Shown here one piece after another: positions 27,267 through 37,036 of a stretch of 64,000 nucleotides of DNA. Location: contig NZ_JAHVAI010000010.1 of NCBI RefSeq assembly GCF_019264375.1, positions 1 through 64,000 of the forward strand, in the 5' to 3' direction. A program made the translations under genes and the position numbers. Source of the stretch: Sedimentimonas flavescens (GTDB lineage Bacteria; Pseudomonadota; Alphaproteobacteria; Rhodobacterales; Rhodobacteraceae). The stretch's first letter is position 1; each line of letters opens with the position of its first letter. Under the pieces are notes generated by a model, which was given only the letters and a program-made list of their open reading frames with translations, was not told where the DNA came from and did not search any database.

Positions 27267-27710
27267 ATGGAAGAGACCGCCTCACTGTTGGGACTGTTTT
27301 TCTCGGCGATGCTGGCAGCCTCGCCGATCCCGATGCAGTCGGAAATTGTCTTCGTCGCGATGCAGACGGCGGGGCTGGCACCCGTGTGGCAGATGCTGCT
27401 GGTTGCCGGTGTCGGCAATACGCTTGGCGCGCTGATCACCTACGGGTTTGGGCGCGGAGCGAACCACTGGTCGGACCGGCGCTGGTTTCCGGCTACGCCG
27501 CAGCAGATGGAGCGCGCGCATCGCTGGTTCGAACGCTGGGGCATCTGGGTTTTGCTGCTCAGTTGGGCACCGGGGGGCGATCTGGCCTGCCTTGTCGCGG
27601 GCGTGTTGCGCATGAACCTGTGGATCTTCATTCCGATGGTCGCGCTGGCCAAGACCGGGCGCTATGCCGCCGTCGCATGGGTGACGGCACAGGCCATGGG
27701 TGCGGGCTGA
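27267..27710 (+). CDS. YqaA/DedA-like membrane protein
   Basis: 147 residues, small inner-membrane protein of the YqaA branch of the DedA/SNARE-associated family. Hydrophobic segments lie at about 4-35, 42-60 and 90-140. PIPMQSEIVFVAMQ, GNTLGALITYGFGR and ERWGIWVLLLSWAPGGD match family blocks. The role is unclear; DedA relatives act in membrane lipid or proton homeostasis. TGAGGAAGACG precedes the ATG, 51 bp after the NYN gene and co-directional with it. Confidence 0.82.
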   Translation: MEETASLLGLFFSAMLAASPIPMQSEIVFVAMQTAGLAPVWQMLLVAGVGNTLGALITYGFGRGANHWSDRRWFPATPQQMERAHRWFERWGIWVLLLSWAPGGDLACLVAGVLRMNLWIFIPMVALAKTGRYAAVAWVTAQAMGAG

Positions 27711-27770
27711 CACATCCCCTCTGGACCTGGGGCCGCCCGCCGCATACCTGTGGGACAACAGGAGATGCCG

Positions 27771-28718
27771 ATGAAGCCAGCACTGACCCTTTATCTCGCC
27801 GCCCCGCGCGGCTTTTGCGCGGGCGTGGATCGCGCCATCAAGATCGTCGAGATGGCGCTCGAGAAATGGGGCGCGCCGGTCTATGTCCGCCACGAGATCG
27901 TGCATAACAAATTCGTCGTGGACAGCCTGCGCGACAAGGGCGCGGTGTTCGTCGAGGAATTGGACGAATGCCCAGATGACCGCCCGGTGATTTTCTCGGC
28001 GCATGGCGTGCCGAAATCGGTGCCCGCCGAGGCGCGGCGCCGCCACATGGTCTTTGTGGACGCCACCTGCCCGCTTGTGTCCAAGGTTCATATCGAGGCC
28101 GAGCGCCACCACGCCGAGGGCCTGCAAATGGTCATGATCGGCCATGCTGGCCACCCCGAGGTTCTGGGCACCATGGGCCAGCTGCCCGAGGGCGAGGTGC
28201 TGCTGGTCGAGACCGTCGCCGATGTCGCCACGCTGACGCCGCGCGACCCGGATCGTCTGGCCTTCATCACCCAGACCACGCTTTCGGTCGATGACACGGC
28301 GGGCATCGTGGCCGCCTTACAGGCGCGCTTCCCAAGCATCGTCGGCCCCGCCAAGGAAGACATCTGCTACGCCACCACCAACCGTCAGGCTGCGGTCAAG
28401 ACCATCGCCCCGCGGATCGAGGCGCTCCTGGTGATTGGCGCGCCGAACTCCTCGAACTCGCGCCGCCTGGTCGAGGTGGGCAGCGCCGCGGGCTGCGGCT
28501 ACTCACAGCTTGTGCAGCGCGCGACCGACATCGACTGGCGTGCACTGGGCAGCGTGCGCACGGTCGGCGTGACCGCCGGGGCCTCTGCACCCGAGGTGCT
28601 GATCAACGAGGTCATCGACGCTTTCCGCGACCGTTTCGATCTGACGGTTGAACTGGTTGAGACCGCGCGCGAAGATATCGAATTCAAGGTTCCGCGCGTT
28701 CTGAGGGAAGCTTCATGA
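27771..28718 (+). CDS. ispH: 4-hydroxy-3-methylbut-2-enyl diphosphate reductase
   Basis: 315 residues. The last enzyme of the MEP isoprenoid pathway, releasing IPP and DMAPP. Three iron-sulphur cysteines are present: C16 in [14 protein letters not shown]100 in [11 protein letters not shown] and C199 in [23 protein letters not shown] and the glutamate in TQTTLSVDD are in place. The start at 27771 has CAGGAG 6 bp upstream; a GTG seven codons earlier is not preferred. It overlaps the LysE gene by 4 nt. Confidence 0.96.
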   Translation: MKPALTLYLAAPRGFCAGVDRAIKIVEMALEKWGAPVYVRHEIVHNKFVVDSLRDKGAVFVEELDECPDDRPVIFSAHGVPKSVPAEARRRHMVFVDATCPLVSKVHIEAERHHAEGLQMVMIGHAGHPEVLGTMGQLPEGEVLLVETVADVATLTPRDPDRLAFITQTTLSVDDTAGIVAALQARFPSIVGPAKEDICYATTNRQAAVKTIAPRIEALLVIGAPNSSNSRRLVEVGSAAGCGYSQLVQRATDIDWRALGSVRTVGVTAGASAPEVLINEVIDAFRDRFDLTVELVETAREDIEFKVPRVLREAS

Positions 28719-29317
28719 GCATCGAGTATTTCCTGACCGTCCTGATCGTCTGCCTCGCTCCGGGGATTGGCGTGGTCTACACGCTCTCGGTCGCGCTTGG
28801 GCAGGGGCTGCGCGCGGGCATCTGGGCCTCGGTCGGCTGCACGCTGGCGACGCTGGTGCATCTGGGCGTGGCGATGGCGGGGCTGGCGGCGGTGCTGCAC
28901 AGCTCGGCCGTGCTGTTTCAGGCGGTGAAATTCGCGGGCGTGGGCTACCTGATGTGGATGGCCTGGGGCACGCTGAAGGGCCGGGGCGGGCTTGAGCTGC
29001 GCGCGGCAGAACCCGAAAACGTCGCCCGAATCGTGCGGCGTGGCGTGACACTGAACCTGCTCAACCCCAAGATTCCGATGTTCTTCATGGCTTTCCTGCC
29101 GCAATTCATGGCGCCCACCTACGGGATCGAGGTGATGGCGGCGCTTGGCGGAGGCTTTGCCGTTATGACCTTCGCGGTCTTCGTGGGCTACGCGACGCTT
29201 GCGGCCTCGGGGCGGCAGGCCGTGTTGTCGCGCCCCGCTGTCATGGCCTGGCTGCGCCGCGCCTTTGCTGCCTCTTTCGCGGCCCTTGGCCTGCGACTTG
29301 CGATGGAGCGCGCCTGA
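28715..29317 (+). CDS. LysE/RhtB family amino-acid exporter
   Basis: 200 residues, inner membrane with about six hydrophobic segments. It exports amino acids or derivatives by proton antiport in characterised relatives; the substrate here is unknown. [20 protein letters not shown] is the family signature near residues 16-35, and [22 protein letters not shown] the second block. It overlaps ispH by 4 nt (ATGA) and precedes rnhA by 3 bp. Confidence 0.87.
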   Translation: MSIEYFLTVLIVCLAPGIGVVYTLSVALGQGLRAGIWASVGCTLATLVHLGVAMAGLAAVLHSSAVLFQAVKFAGVGYLMWMAWGTLKGRGGLELRAAEPENVARIVRRGVTLNLLNPKIPMFFMAFLPQFMAPTYGIEVMAALGGGFAVMTFAVFVGYATLAASGRQAVLSRPAVMAWLRRAFAASFAALGLRLAMERA

Positions 29318-29320
29318 CCC

Positions 29321-29779
29321 ATGCCCGATCTTTACGCATGGACCGATGGCGCCTGTTCGGGCAACCCCGGCCCCGGTGGCTGGGGGGTGCTTCTGCGCGC
29401 AATGGATGGCGAGCGCATCGTCAAGGAGCGTGAGCTTTCGGGCGGCGAGGCCGACACCACCAACAACCGGATGGAACTGCTGGCCGCGATCAACGCGCTT
29501 GAGCGCCTCAGCCGCGATGTCGCCATAACGATCACCACCGACTCGGCCTATGTGAAGAACGGCGTGACCAGCTGGATCCACGGCTGGAAGCGCAACGGCT
29601 GGAAAACCGCCGACAAGAAGCCGGTCAAGAACGTCGATCTGTGGCAGCGCCTGGACGAGGCGCAGGCCCGCCACCGGGTCACCTGGAAATGGATCAAGGG
29701 CCACGCCGGCCACGCCGAGAACGAGCGCGCGGATGAGCTTGCCCGCGCCGGCATGGCGCCCTTCAAGGTCAAGGCATGA
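29321..29779 (+). CDS. rnhA: Ribonuclease HI
   Basis: 152 residues. It cleaves RNA in RNA-DNA hybrids (R-loops, primers). The catalytic acidic residues D9 ([18 protein letters not shown]), E52 ([13 protein letters not shown]), D74 ([11 protein letters not shown]) and D138 (NERADELAR) are all present, plus the basic handle [13 protein letters not shown]. It overlaps the next gene by 4 nt. Confidence 0.96.
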   Translation: MPDLYAWTDGACSGNPGPGGWGVLLRAMDGERIVKERELSGGEADTTNNRMELLAAINALERLSRDVAITITTDSAYVKNGVTSWIHGWKRNGWKTADKKPVKNVDLWQRLDEAQARHRVTWKWIKGHAGHAENERADELARAGMAPFKVKA

Positions 29780-30423
29780 GCGGGCTGGCGGGCCTGCCGG
29801 TCGGGGCGATGCTCGACTATGCATCGGTGCTGATCTTCGCGCTGACCGGGGCGCTGGTGGCCTCGCGCCAGCAGCTTGATGTCGTGGGTTTCATCTTCAT
29901 CGCCGCGCTGACGGCGGTCGGCGGGGGCACGCTGCGCGATCTGCTGCTGGGGCGCGACCCGGTTTTCTGGGTCGGGCGACCGGGCTTCATCCTGCTGATC
30001 GCGGCCGCCGCTGTTCTGGTATTCTTCACCGCGCATCTGCTGGAAAGCCGCTATCGCGCGCTACTCTGGCTCGATGCCTGCGCGCTGGCGGTGGCGGTGC
30101 CCGCGGGTGTTGCCGTGACGATGGCGCTTGGCCATGGCCCGGTGATCGTGCTGATCATGGGCGTCATTACCGGCAGCTTTGGCGGCTTGATGCGCGATGT
30201 GGTCTGCAACGAGGTTCCACTGACTCTGAAACAGGGTGAGCTGTATCTAAGCTGCGCCTTTGCCGGTGCCGCCGCCGCGCTGATCCTGACGGCGCTTGGC
30301 TTTGCCGGGTTGCCTGCGCTGATCGGCTGCGGGCTGGTAACGTTTGCACTGCGTGCGGGCTCGTTGCGGTTCGGCTGGAGCCTGCCGGTCTACAAGGCCC
30401 GCCCGCCCCGCACGCGCGGCTAA
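29776..30423 (+). CDS. TRIC-type trimeric cation channel family protein (YicG/UPF0126)
   Basis: 215 residues, inner membrane, seven hydrophobic segments in two repeats: [33 protein letters not shown] and then [20 protein letters not shown]. The paired GGGxxRD-type motifs mark the TRIC repeat. Prokaryotic homologues form potassium-permeable channels; the native role is uncertain. Overlaps rnhA by 4 nt upstream and the converging lrgB stop by 4 nt. Confidence 0.86.
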   Translation: MSGLAGLPVGAMLDYASVLIFALTGALVASRQQLDVVGFIFIAALTAVGGGTLRDLLLGRDPVFWVGRPGFILLIAAAAVLVFFTAHLLESRYRALLWLDACALAVAVPAGVAVTMALGHGPVIVLIMGVITGSFGGLMRDVVCNEVPLTLKQGELYLSCAFAGAAAALILTALGFAGLPALIGCGLVTFALRAGSLRFGWSLPVYKARPPRTRG

Positions 30424-31136
30424 AGGAACAGCCGGAGCACCAGCGGCGCAAGGAAGGCGGTCAGCACCGCGTTCAGCCCCATGCCGATTGAGGCAAAGGC
30501 CCCCGCCGTATCATGCACCTGAAAGGCGCGCGCCGTGCCGATGCCATGCGCCGCGACCCCCGTGGCAAAGCCCCGCGCGCGCCAGTCCTTCAGCCCAAGC
30601 GCGTTGAGCATGGGAGTGACGAAAATCGCTCCGATCATGCCGGTCAGCAACACCAGCACGGCGGTCAGCGTCGGCGCCCCGCCAAGTGATTCCGATATCC
30701 CGATGGCCACCGGCGCCGTGGCCGACTTCGGTGCGAGCGCCGCTAGAAGCGCGGTATCCGCCCCGAATGCCCAGGCAATCGCCAGCGCCGAGAAGACCGC
30801 CGTGAACGACCCCGCCAGCAGCGCCACTACGATCGGCACCAGCGCCCGCCGTACCGCACCCAGGTTGGCCTGCAAGGGCACGGCAAGGCAGACCGTCGCC
30901 GGGCCGAGCATGAAATGGACGAACTGCGCGCCCTCGAAATAGCTTTGGTATTCGGTGCCGGTCAGCCCCAGCAGCACCGCAAGCAGGATGACAGCGATCA
31001 TCACCGGATTGGCCCAGGGCTTGCGCCCCGAGCGGCGAAAGATCGCATCCCCCGCCCAATAGGCAAAGAGCGTCGCGCAAAGCCACAGGAGCGGCTTCGA
31101 GGCGAGGTAGGACCAGATCAGCGCGGCGTCAGTCAT
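30420..31136 (-). CDS. lrgB: LrgB/CidB family membrane protein
   Basis: 238 residues, many membrane segments. The LrgB family (holin-antiholin-like, linked to autolysis or to pyruvate/glycolate transport). GPATVCLAVPLQANLGAVRR, LAPKSATAPVAIGISESLGG and GFATGVAAHGIGTARAF are signature blocks. The start at 31136 has GGGAG 8 bp upstream and overlaps the end of lrgA by 8 nt; a TTG extension is rejected. Confidence 0.88.
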   Translation of the reverse strand: MTDAALIWSYLASKPLLWLCATLFAYWAGDAIFRRSGRKPWANPVMIAVILLAVLLGLTGTEYQSYFEGAQFVHFMLGPATVCLAVPLQANLGAVRRALVPIVVALLAGSFTAVFSALAIAWAFGADTALLAALAPKSATAPVAIGISESLGGAPTLTAVLVLLTGMIGAIFVTPMLNALGLKDWRARGFATGVAAHGIGTARAFQVHDTAGAFASIGMGLNAVLTAFLAPLVLRLFL

Positions 31137-31485
31137 CGGCGCGGCTCCCGACAAGGCGCGCGACCCAGGTGAAGGTCACCGCCCCCACCACGATGGCCAG
31201 AAGCGTCGAGACCACCAGCGCCACCCCCAACGCCACCCCGTAAGAGGCGAGCGTGGGCATATGCGCCACCACCCCCACGCCCGCAGGCACGAACAACAGC
31301 GACAGGTTCTGCAGCACCCCCTGCGCCGTGGGCCGGATCAACTCGCGCAGCCGCGTTGACACGGACAGCGCGACCACCAGCCCAACCATTCCAAGCACCG
31401 GGCCGGGCAGCGGCAAATGCCCCGCGCGCGAAATCACCTCGCCCGCAAGCTGGAACAAAAGAATGATGGCAAGTGCCCCGACCAT
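31129..31485 (-). CDS. lrgA: LrgA/CidA family membrane protein
   Basis: 118 residues, four hydrophobic segments. LrgA/CidA proteins are holin-like or form small-molecule transporters with LrgB. LLFQLAGEVISRAGHLPLPGPVLGM and LSLLFVPAGVGVVAH are the family signature. It is co-transcribed with lrgB (8-nt overlap). The C-terminus is short and charged. The physiological role here is inferred only from the family. Confidence 0.86.
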   Translation of the reverse strand: MVGALAIILLFQLAGEVISRAGHLPLPGPVLGMVGLVVALSVSTRLRELIRPTAQGVLQNLSLLFVPAGVGVVAHMPTLASYGVALGVALVVSTLLAIVVGAVTFTWVARLVGSRADD

Positions 31486-31666
31486 GCGCGCCCCCTTTGG
31501 TTTCCCGTTCCTAGGCTAAGCCCGATTGCGCAGGCCCGAAAGCCGAAATCCGCGCATATCTTGTGGATAAGCCGCGCGAAACCGCCAGATCATGGGGCAC
31601 GGCGTTGACTCAGAGGGCCGTGCGCCCGACACTCGGCACTGTTTCAGGATTCGGAAAGGCCCCGGC

Positions 31667-34600
31667 TTGCGTTTCACCCGCCTCAGACTGAATGGCTTCA
31701 AAAGCTTCGTGGATCCCACGGATCTGGTGATCCATGACGGGCTGACCGGGGTCGTCGGGCCGAACGGCTGCGGCAAGTCGAACCTGCTTGAGGCGCTGCG
31801 GTGGGTGATGGGCGAAAACCGCCCCTCGGCCATGCGCGGCGGCGGGATGGAAGACGTGATCTTCGCCGGTGCCGCCACCCGTGGCGCACGGCACTTCGCC
31901 GAGGTCTCGCTACAGATCGACAATACCGAGCGCCTCGCCCCGTCGGGCTTCAACGAGGCCGACACGCTGGAAATCGTGCGCCGGATCACGCGCGACGCGG
32001 GCTCGGCCTATAAGGTCAACACCAAGGATGTGCGCGCGCGCGACGTGCAGATGCTGTTCGCCGACGCCTCGACCGGCGCGCATTCGCCCGCGCTGGTGCG
32101 CCAGGGCCAGATTGCCGAGCTGATCAACGCCAAGCCCAAGGCGCGCCGCCGCATCCTTGAGGAAGCCGCCGGGATCTCGGGCCTCTACCAGCGCCGCCAC
32201 GAGGCCGAGCTGAAGCTGAACGGGGCCGAGCAGAACCTGCTGCGCGTCGATGACGTGATCGAGCAATTGGGCCAGCAACTGGCGCAGCTTGCCCGTCAGG
32301 CGCGTCAGGCCGCGCGCTACCGCGAGATCGGCGACGATCTGCGCAAGGCCGAGGGCGCGCTGCTCTATCGCCGCTGGCGCGAGGCCGAGGCCGCACGGGG
32401 TGAGGCCGAGGGCCTCTGGCGCGAACGGATGCAGGGCGCGGCGCAGGCCGAACTCGCCGCCCGTGCCAGTGCCAAGGACCGCGCCACCCGTGAAGACGCC
32501 CTGCCCCCCCTGCGCGAGGAAGAGGCAATTGCGGGTGCGATCCTCCAGCGCCTAGTCGTGCAGCGCGACCAGCTGACGGATCAGGAAACGCAGGCCGCGC
32601 AGCGCATCGAGACGCTGAAATCGCGCATCTTGCAACTTGACCGCGATATGGAGCGCGAGGCGGGTCTGAACCGCGATGCGGGCGAGACGATCGAACGGCT
32701 CGACTGGGAGATGGGGCAGCTGATCAAGGCTGCCGAGGGGCATGAGGACAAGCTGTCGGCCGCCGCCGATGCCGCGTCGGAAGCGTCCTCGGTCCTGCAA
32801 GACCGCGAGGCCACGCTGAGCGAGTTGACCGAGGATGTCGCCCGCCTGGCCGCGCGCCACCAGTCGGCGCAGCGCCTTGTCGCCGACAGCCGCACCACTG
32901 CCGAGAAGTCGGAAACCGAAGCCGCGCGTGCCAGTGAGGCCGCCGAAGCCGCGCAAGAGGCGCTCGATCATGCGGGCGAGGCTTTCGAGGCGGCGCAATC
33001 CGCGCAGGAAGAGGCCGTCGAGGCCGCCGAGATCGCCGAAGAGGCGCTGGCCGCTGCCGAAGAGGCCCGCGCCGAGGTGCAATCGCGCGAAAGCGTCGCC
33101 CGCGCCATGCGCTCAGAGGCCGAGGGCGAGGCTGGCGCGTTGCGCGCCGAGGTGGCCGCCCTTGCCCGCCTGGTCGAACGCGAGGCCGCGACCGGCAAGC
33201 AGCTGCTCGACCGCGTGCGCGTGGACAAGGGCTATGAGGCCGCGCTTGGTGCGGCCTTGGCCGACGATCTGCGCGCCCCAGAGGTGGATGCGGGCGCGAA
33301 ATCCGGCTGGGGCCTGCTGCCCGAATATGACGCCGCGCAGGGCCTGCCGGTTGGGGTCGAGCCGCTTTCGGCCCATGTCGATGTGCCCGCGGTTCTGGGC
33401 CGCCGCATCTCGCAGATCGGGCTTGTGGCCGACCGCGACGAGGGCACGCGGCTACAGGCGCAGTTGAAACCCGGCCAGCGGCTGGTGTCGATGGCGGGCG
33501 ATCTGTGGCGGTGGGACGGCTTCCGCGCCGGGGCCGAAGATGCGCCGACAGCCGCCGCCCTGCGTCTGCAACAGCTCAACCGTCTTGTCGAACTCAAGCG
33601 CGACCTCGAAGAGGTAGCGGCCCGCGCCGAGGGTGCGCGGCAGGCGCATGAGATGCTGACCCGGCAACTGGCCGATGCTTCGGCCGCCGATGCCCGCGCC
33701 CGCGAGGCCCGCCGTGCCGCTGACCAGCGCCTGGCCGAGGCGGGCCGCGCGCTGAGCCGGGCCGAGGCCGAACGCTCGATCTCGGCGGGCAAGGTGGAAA
33801 GCGCGCGCCTTGCCGTGAAGCGCCACGAGGAAGCCGCCAGCGCTGCGCGCATGGCGCTGGCCGAGGCCGAGGGACAACTGGCCGCCCTGCCCGATCTCGA
33901 TGCCGCGCGCTCCGAGGTGGATGCGATCAAGATGACGGTCGAGGCCGCGCGCGTGACCATGCTCACCCGCCGCTCGGCCCATGACGAGATCCGCCGCGAG
34001 GGCGAGGCCCGCCTGCGCCGCCGTCAGGAGGTGACCAAGGAAATCTCGGGCTGGAAGCACCGCCTTGAGACCGCCGAGAAACGCTCGGCCGAACTGGCGT
34101 TGCGCCGCGAGGAGACCGAGGCCGAGTTGGAAGACGCGGCCGCCATGCCCGAAGAACTTGCCGCCAAGCGCGAGGAGCTGAACGAGGCCATCGCCACCGC
34201 CGAGGCGCGCAAGGCCGCGGCGACTGACCGGCTTTCCGCTGCCGAGGGCGCGCTGCGCGAGGCCCAGATTGCCGAGCGCGAGGCCGAGCGTCTGGCCGGC
34301 GAGGCCCGCGAGGCCCGCGCCCGCGCCGAGGCCCGTGTGGATGCCGCGCGTGAAACCGTCGCCTATGCCGCCGAGCGGATCATGGAAGAGACGGAACAGA
34401 CGCCCGAGGCGCTGCTTGAAACGCTTGGCTCCGACCCCGACAAAATGCCCGACTCCGAGACGCTCGAGGTCGAGGTCGCCCGCCTCAAGCGCCAACGAGA
34501 GGCGCTTGGCGCGGTCAACCTGCGCGCCGAGGAAGACGCCCGCGAGGTGCAGACCGAGTACGACACGCTGGTCAAGGAAAAGTCCGATCTCGAAGAGGCC

Positions 34601-35125
34601 ATCCGCAAGCTGCGCGCGGGTATCGCGGGCCTTAACCGCGAGGGGCGTGAACGCCTGCTGACCGCCTTCGAGCAGGTCAACGAAAGCTTCCGCACGCTCT
34701 TCACCCACCTTTTCGGTGGCGGCACCGCGAACCTGCAACTGGTGGAATCCGACGATCCGCTGGAAGCGGGGCTTGAGATCATGTGCCAGCCGCCGGGTAA
34801 GAAGCTTTCGACGCTGTCGCTGCTGTCGGGGGGCGAGCAGACGCTGACCGCGATGGCGCTGATCTTCGCGGTGTTCTTGGCCAACCCCGCGCCGATCTGC
34901 GTGCTCGACGAGGTGGACGCACCGCTTGACGACGCCAACGTCACCCGATTCTGCGACCTGCTGGATGAAATGACGCGCCGCACCGACACGCGGTTCCTGA
35001 TCATCACCCACCACGCAGTGACCATGAGCCGGATGGATCGCCTGTTCGGTGTGACCATGCAGGAACAGGGCGTCAGCCAGCTCGTCTCGGTCGATCTCAA
35101 GCGCGCCGAGCAGCTTGTAGCCTGA
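31667..35125 (+). CDS. smc: Chromosome segregation protein SMC
   Basis: 1152 residues. SMC compacts and separates chromosomes with ScpA/ScpB. Walker A GPNGCGKSN at 31-39, the Q-loop MGENRPSAMRGG, and a long Ala/Glu/Arg-rich coiled coil (about 170-500). The hinge is around 510-640 (VRVDKGYEAALGAALADDL), then the return coil (to about 980), signature LSLLSGGEQTL near 1050 and Walker B VLDEVDAPLDDAN near 1078. I start at TTG 31667, because GGAAAGG lies 7 bp upstream and the protein then begins MRFTRLRLNGFKSF like other SMCs; the in-frame upstream 25 codons show no resemblance. Confidence 0.94.
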   Translation: MRFTRLRLNGFKSFVDPTDLVIHDGLTGVVGPNGCGKSNLLEALRWVMGENRPSAMRGGGMEDVIFAGAATRGARHFAEVSLQIDNTERLAPSGFNEADTLEIVRRITRDAGSAYKVNTKDVRARDVQMLFADASTGAHSPALVRQGQIAELINAKPKARRRILEEAAGISGLYQRRHEAELKLNGAEQNLLRVDDVIEQLGQQLAQLARQARQAARYREIGDDLRKAEGALLYRRWREAEAARGEAEGLWRERMQGAAQAELAARASAKDRATREDALPPLREEEAIAGAILQRLVVQRDQLTDQETQAAQRIETLKSRILQLDRDMEREAGLNRDAGETIERLDWEMGQLIKAAEGHEDKLSAAADAASEASSVLQDREATLSELTEDVARLAARHQSAQRLVADSRTTAEKSETEAARASEAAEAAQEALDHAGEAFEAAQSAQEEAVEAAEIAEEALAAAEEARAEVQSRESVARAMRSEAEGEAGALRAEVAALARLVEREAATGKQLLDRVRVDKGYEAALGAALADDLRAPEVDAGAKSGWGLLPEYDAAQGLPVGVEPLSAHVDVPAVLGRRISQIGLVADRDEGTRLQAQLKPGQRLVSMAGDLWRWDGFRAGAEDAPTAAALRLQQLNRLVELKRDLEEVAARAEGARQAHEMLTRQLADASAADARAREARRAADQRLAEAGRALSRAEAERSISAGKVESARLAVKRHEEAASAARMALAEAEGQLAALPDLDAARSEVDAIKMTVEAARVTMLTRRSAHDEIRREGEARLRRRQEVTKEISGWKHRLETAEKRSAELALRREETEAELEDAAAMPEELAAKREELNEAIATAEARKAAATDRLSAAEGALREAQIAEREAERLAGEAREARARAEARVDAARETVAYAAERIMEETEQTPEALLETLGSDPDKMPDSETLEVEVARLKRQREALGAVNLRAEEDAREVQTEYDTLVKEKSDLEEAIRKLRAGIAGLNREGRERLLTAFEQVNESFRTLFTHLFGGGTANLQLVESDDPLEAGLEIMCQPPGKKLSTLSLLSGGEQTLTAMALIFAVFLANPAPICVLDEVDAPLDDANVTRFCDLLDEMTRRTDTRFLIITHHAVTMSRMDRLFGVTMQEQGVSQLVSVDLKRAEQLVA

Positions 35126-35212
35126 CGGGAACCGAAATTACCCCAATCTCGCCCAGATCGCGCCCAGATTGGTGAACAAAGTGTAAGGAGCCCGATAGAA
35201 AGGACTCCGGCC

Positions 35213-35725
35213 ATGAAGTTCCTGTCCAAGACCTCCGAAATGATGCACGCCTCCAGCGCCCGCCTGACGGGTCTGCATGGGATCGGGGTTTTCGCGGCGG
35301 GTTTCGTGCTGATGCCGATGGCCATCATGCGCGGCGACAACATCTTCTTGCTGGCGGCGGTGCTGTTTGGCTCGCTGATCCCGAGCATGGGGCTGGCGCT
35401 GCGGCACCGGGTACCCGACTGGCTCTATCATCCGGTGGGCATCAAGCAGGCGCTGATGGCGCATATCCTGCTGACCGTAGCCCTGTTGATCGAAATCGGT
35501 GCATCGGCTGCCGTCATCCTGCTGCTGCCGGTCGAGTCCCTGACCGAAGCGCAGGGCCTGATGATCTTCGCCGTCATCCCGCTGACCATCTATTGGGAAA
35601 TGAGCTTCCTTGCCCTCATGCTGACCCCGATCACCAAGGCCTTCCGCGTCGCCTCCGCGAAACTCTCGCAGGTTCTGGCCGGGCCGGCGATCCCGCAAAC
35701 CATTGCGGTGCATAACGGCTCTTGA
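35213..35725 (+). CDS. Uncharacterised membrane protein
   Basis: 170 residues, no family recognised with confidence. About four hydrophobic segments (roughly 20-40, 45-63, 82-103, 115-145), little charge between them, and a short basic N-terminus. GAAAGGACTCCGGCC precedes the ATG. It sits alone between smc and the RidA-like gene; nothing nearby explains it. Confidence 0.7.
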   Translation: MKFLSKTSEMMHASSARLTGLHGIGVFAAGFVLMPMAIMRGDNIFLLAAVLFGSLIPSMGLALRHRVPDWLYHPVGIKQALMAHILLTVALLIEIGASAAVILLLPVESLTEAQGLMIFAVIPLTIYWEMSFLALMLTPITKAFRVASAKLSQVLAGPAIPQTIAVHNGS

Positions 35726-35778
35726 GCGTCCACGCGCCTGCGCCTAACCTCCGTGCAACACCAGCACGGAGGTTTTTC

Positions 35779-36237
35779 ATGTCCCGCATCGACGCCCGCC
35801 TGAGCGAACTCGGCATCACCCTGCCCGGCGCGCCCGCGCCCGCGGCCAATTACGTGCCCTTCGTGCGCAGCGGAAATCAGCTTTTCGTCTCGGGCCAGAT
35901 CTCGAACGGCCCCGAGGGGCTGATCAAGGGCCGCCTTGGCGCCGATATGGATGTGAGCGAGGGCGCGCTGGCCGCACGGTTCTGCGGGCTGGCGCTGATC
36001 GCGCAGGCCAAGGCGGCGCTTGGCGATCTCGACCGGATCAAGCGCGTGGTCAAGCTGGTGGGTTTCGTGAACTCGACCGCTGACTTCATCGACCAGCCCA
36101 AGGTGATCAACGGCTGCTCCGACCTGATGGTCGAGGTCTTCGGCGAGGCAGGACGCCATGCGCGCTCGGCGGTCTCGGCGGCCTCTCTGCCGCTTGGCGT
36201 CGCCATCGAGATCGAGGGGATCTTCGAGGTCGAATGA
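35779..36237 (+). CDS. RidA family protein (YjgF/YER057c/UK114)
   Basis: 152 residues, of the longer RidA-like subgroup. RidA proteins hydrolyse reactive enamine/imine intermediates. LFVSGQISNGPEGLIKGRLG, the D at VVKLVGFVNSTADFIDQP and RSAVSAASLPLGVAIEIEGI (conserved arginine) are visible. ACGGAGGTTTTTC precedes the ATG, and a 19-residue extension is rejected. The stop overlaps the GDPD start (ATGA). Confidence 0.85.
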   Translation: MSRIDARLSELGITLPGAPAPAANYVPFVRSGNQLFVSGQISNGPEGLIKGRLGADMDVSEGALAARFCGLALIAQAKAALGDLDRIKRVVKLVGFVNSTADFIDQPKVINGCSDLMVEVFGEAGRHARSAVSAASLPLGVAIEIEGIFEVE

Positions 36238-36995
36238 TGCTGCCCGCGGCGTTTCTGCGCGCCCCGATCGCGCATCGCGCGTTGCATGACCGTGCAGCGG
36301 GCCGCCCCGAGAACAGCCGCGCTGCCGTGCGCGCGGCGGTTACGGCGGGGTACGGGATCGAGATCGACATCCAGCCCTCGGCCGACGGGGTGCCGATGGT
36401 GTTTCACGACTACGACCTGCGCCGCCTGACCGGCGTGCCGGGCCGCGTGCGGGCCTTTACCGCGCGCGAACTTGGTGCCATCCGCCTGCTTGATGCCGAG
36501 GATGGCATTCCTACATTGGCCGAGGTGCTCAAGATCGTCGGCGGCGCCGTGCCGCTGCTGATCGAACTCAAGGACCAGGACGGCGCGATGGGGACCGATG
36601 TTGGCCCAATGGAGCGCGCCGTCGCCGAGGCCCTTCGCGACTATCAGGGACCGGTTGCGGTGATGTCCTTCAATCCACATTCGGTGGCGGCCTTCCACGC
36701 GGCGGCGCCCGAAGTTCCGGTCGGCCTGACCACCTCGGCCTACCGCGCCGAGGACTGGCCGCTGCTGCCCGCCGCCGTACGTGCGCGGCTGGCGCTCATC
36801 CCCGATTATGACGCCGTGGGGGCCTGCTTCATCTCGCACGAGGCGGCCGATCTGGGCGCCGCGCGCGTGGCCGAACTGAGATCGCAGGGGGCGGCAATCC
36901 TGTGCTGGACGATCCGATCCACCGATGCCGAGGCCCGTGCGCGCAAGGTCGCCCAGAATGTCACGTTCGAGGGATATGCGGCGTCGCTCCCTTGA
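36234..36995 (+). CDS. Glycerophosphodiester phosphodiesterase family protein
   Basis: 253 residues, TIM-barrel GDPD. It hydrolyses glycerophosphodiesters from phospholipid turnover. Catalytic and metal residues: HRALHD with RPENS (about 14-27), EIDIQPSADGVPMVFHDYDL (E and D of the metal site, the HD pair), and IELKDQD. There is no signal peptide, so it is probably cytoplasmic, like UgpQ. Start ATG overlaps the RidA stop; the adjacent second ATG is equally possible. Confidence 0.87.
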   Translation: MMLPAAFLRAPIAHRALHDRAAGRPENSRAAVRAAVTAGYGIEIDIQPSADGVPMVFHDYDLRRLTGVPGRVRAFTARELGAIRLLDAEDGIPTLAEVLKIVGGAVPLLIELKDQDGAMGTDVGPMERAVAEALRDYQGPVAVMSFNPHSVAAFHAAAPEVPVGLTTSAYRAEDWPLLPAAVRARLALIPDYDAVGACFISHEAADLGAARVAELRSQGAAILCWTIRSTDAEARARKVAQNVTFEGYAASLP

Positions 36996-37036
36996 CGTGA
37001 CGCCACGTCATGCCACCTTTGGCAAAAGGAAAAGGC

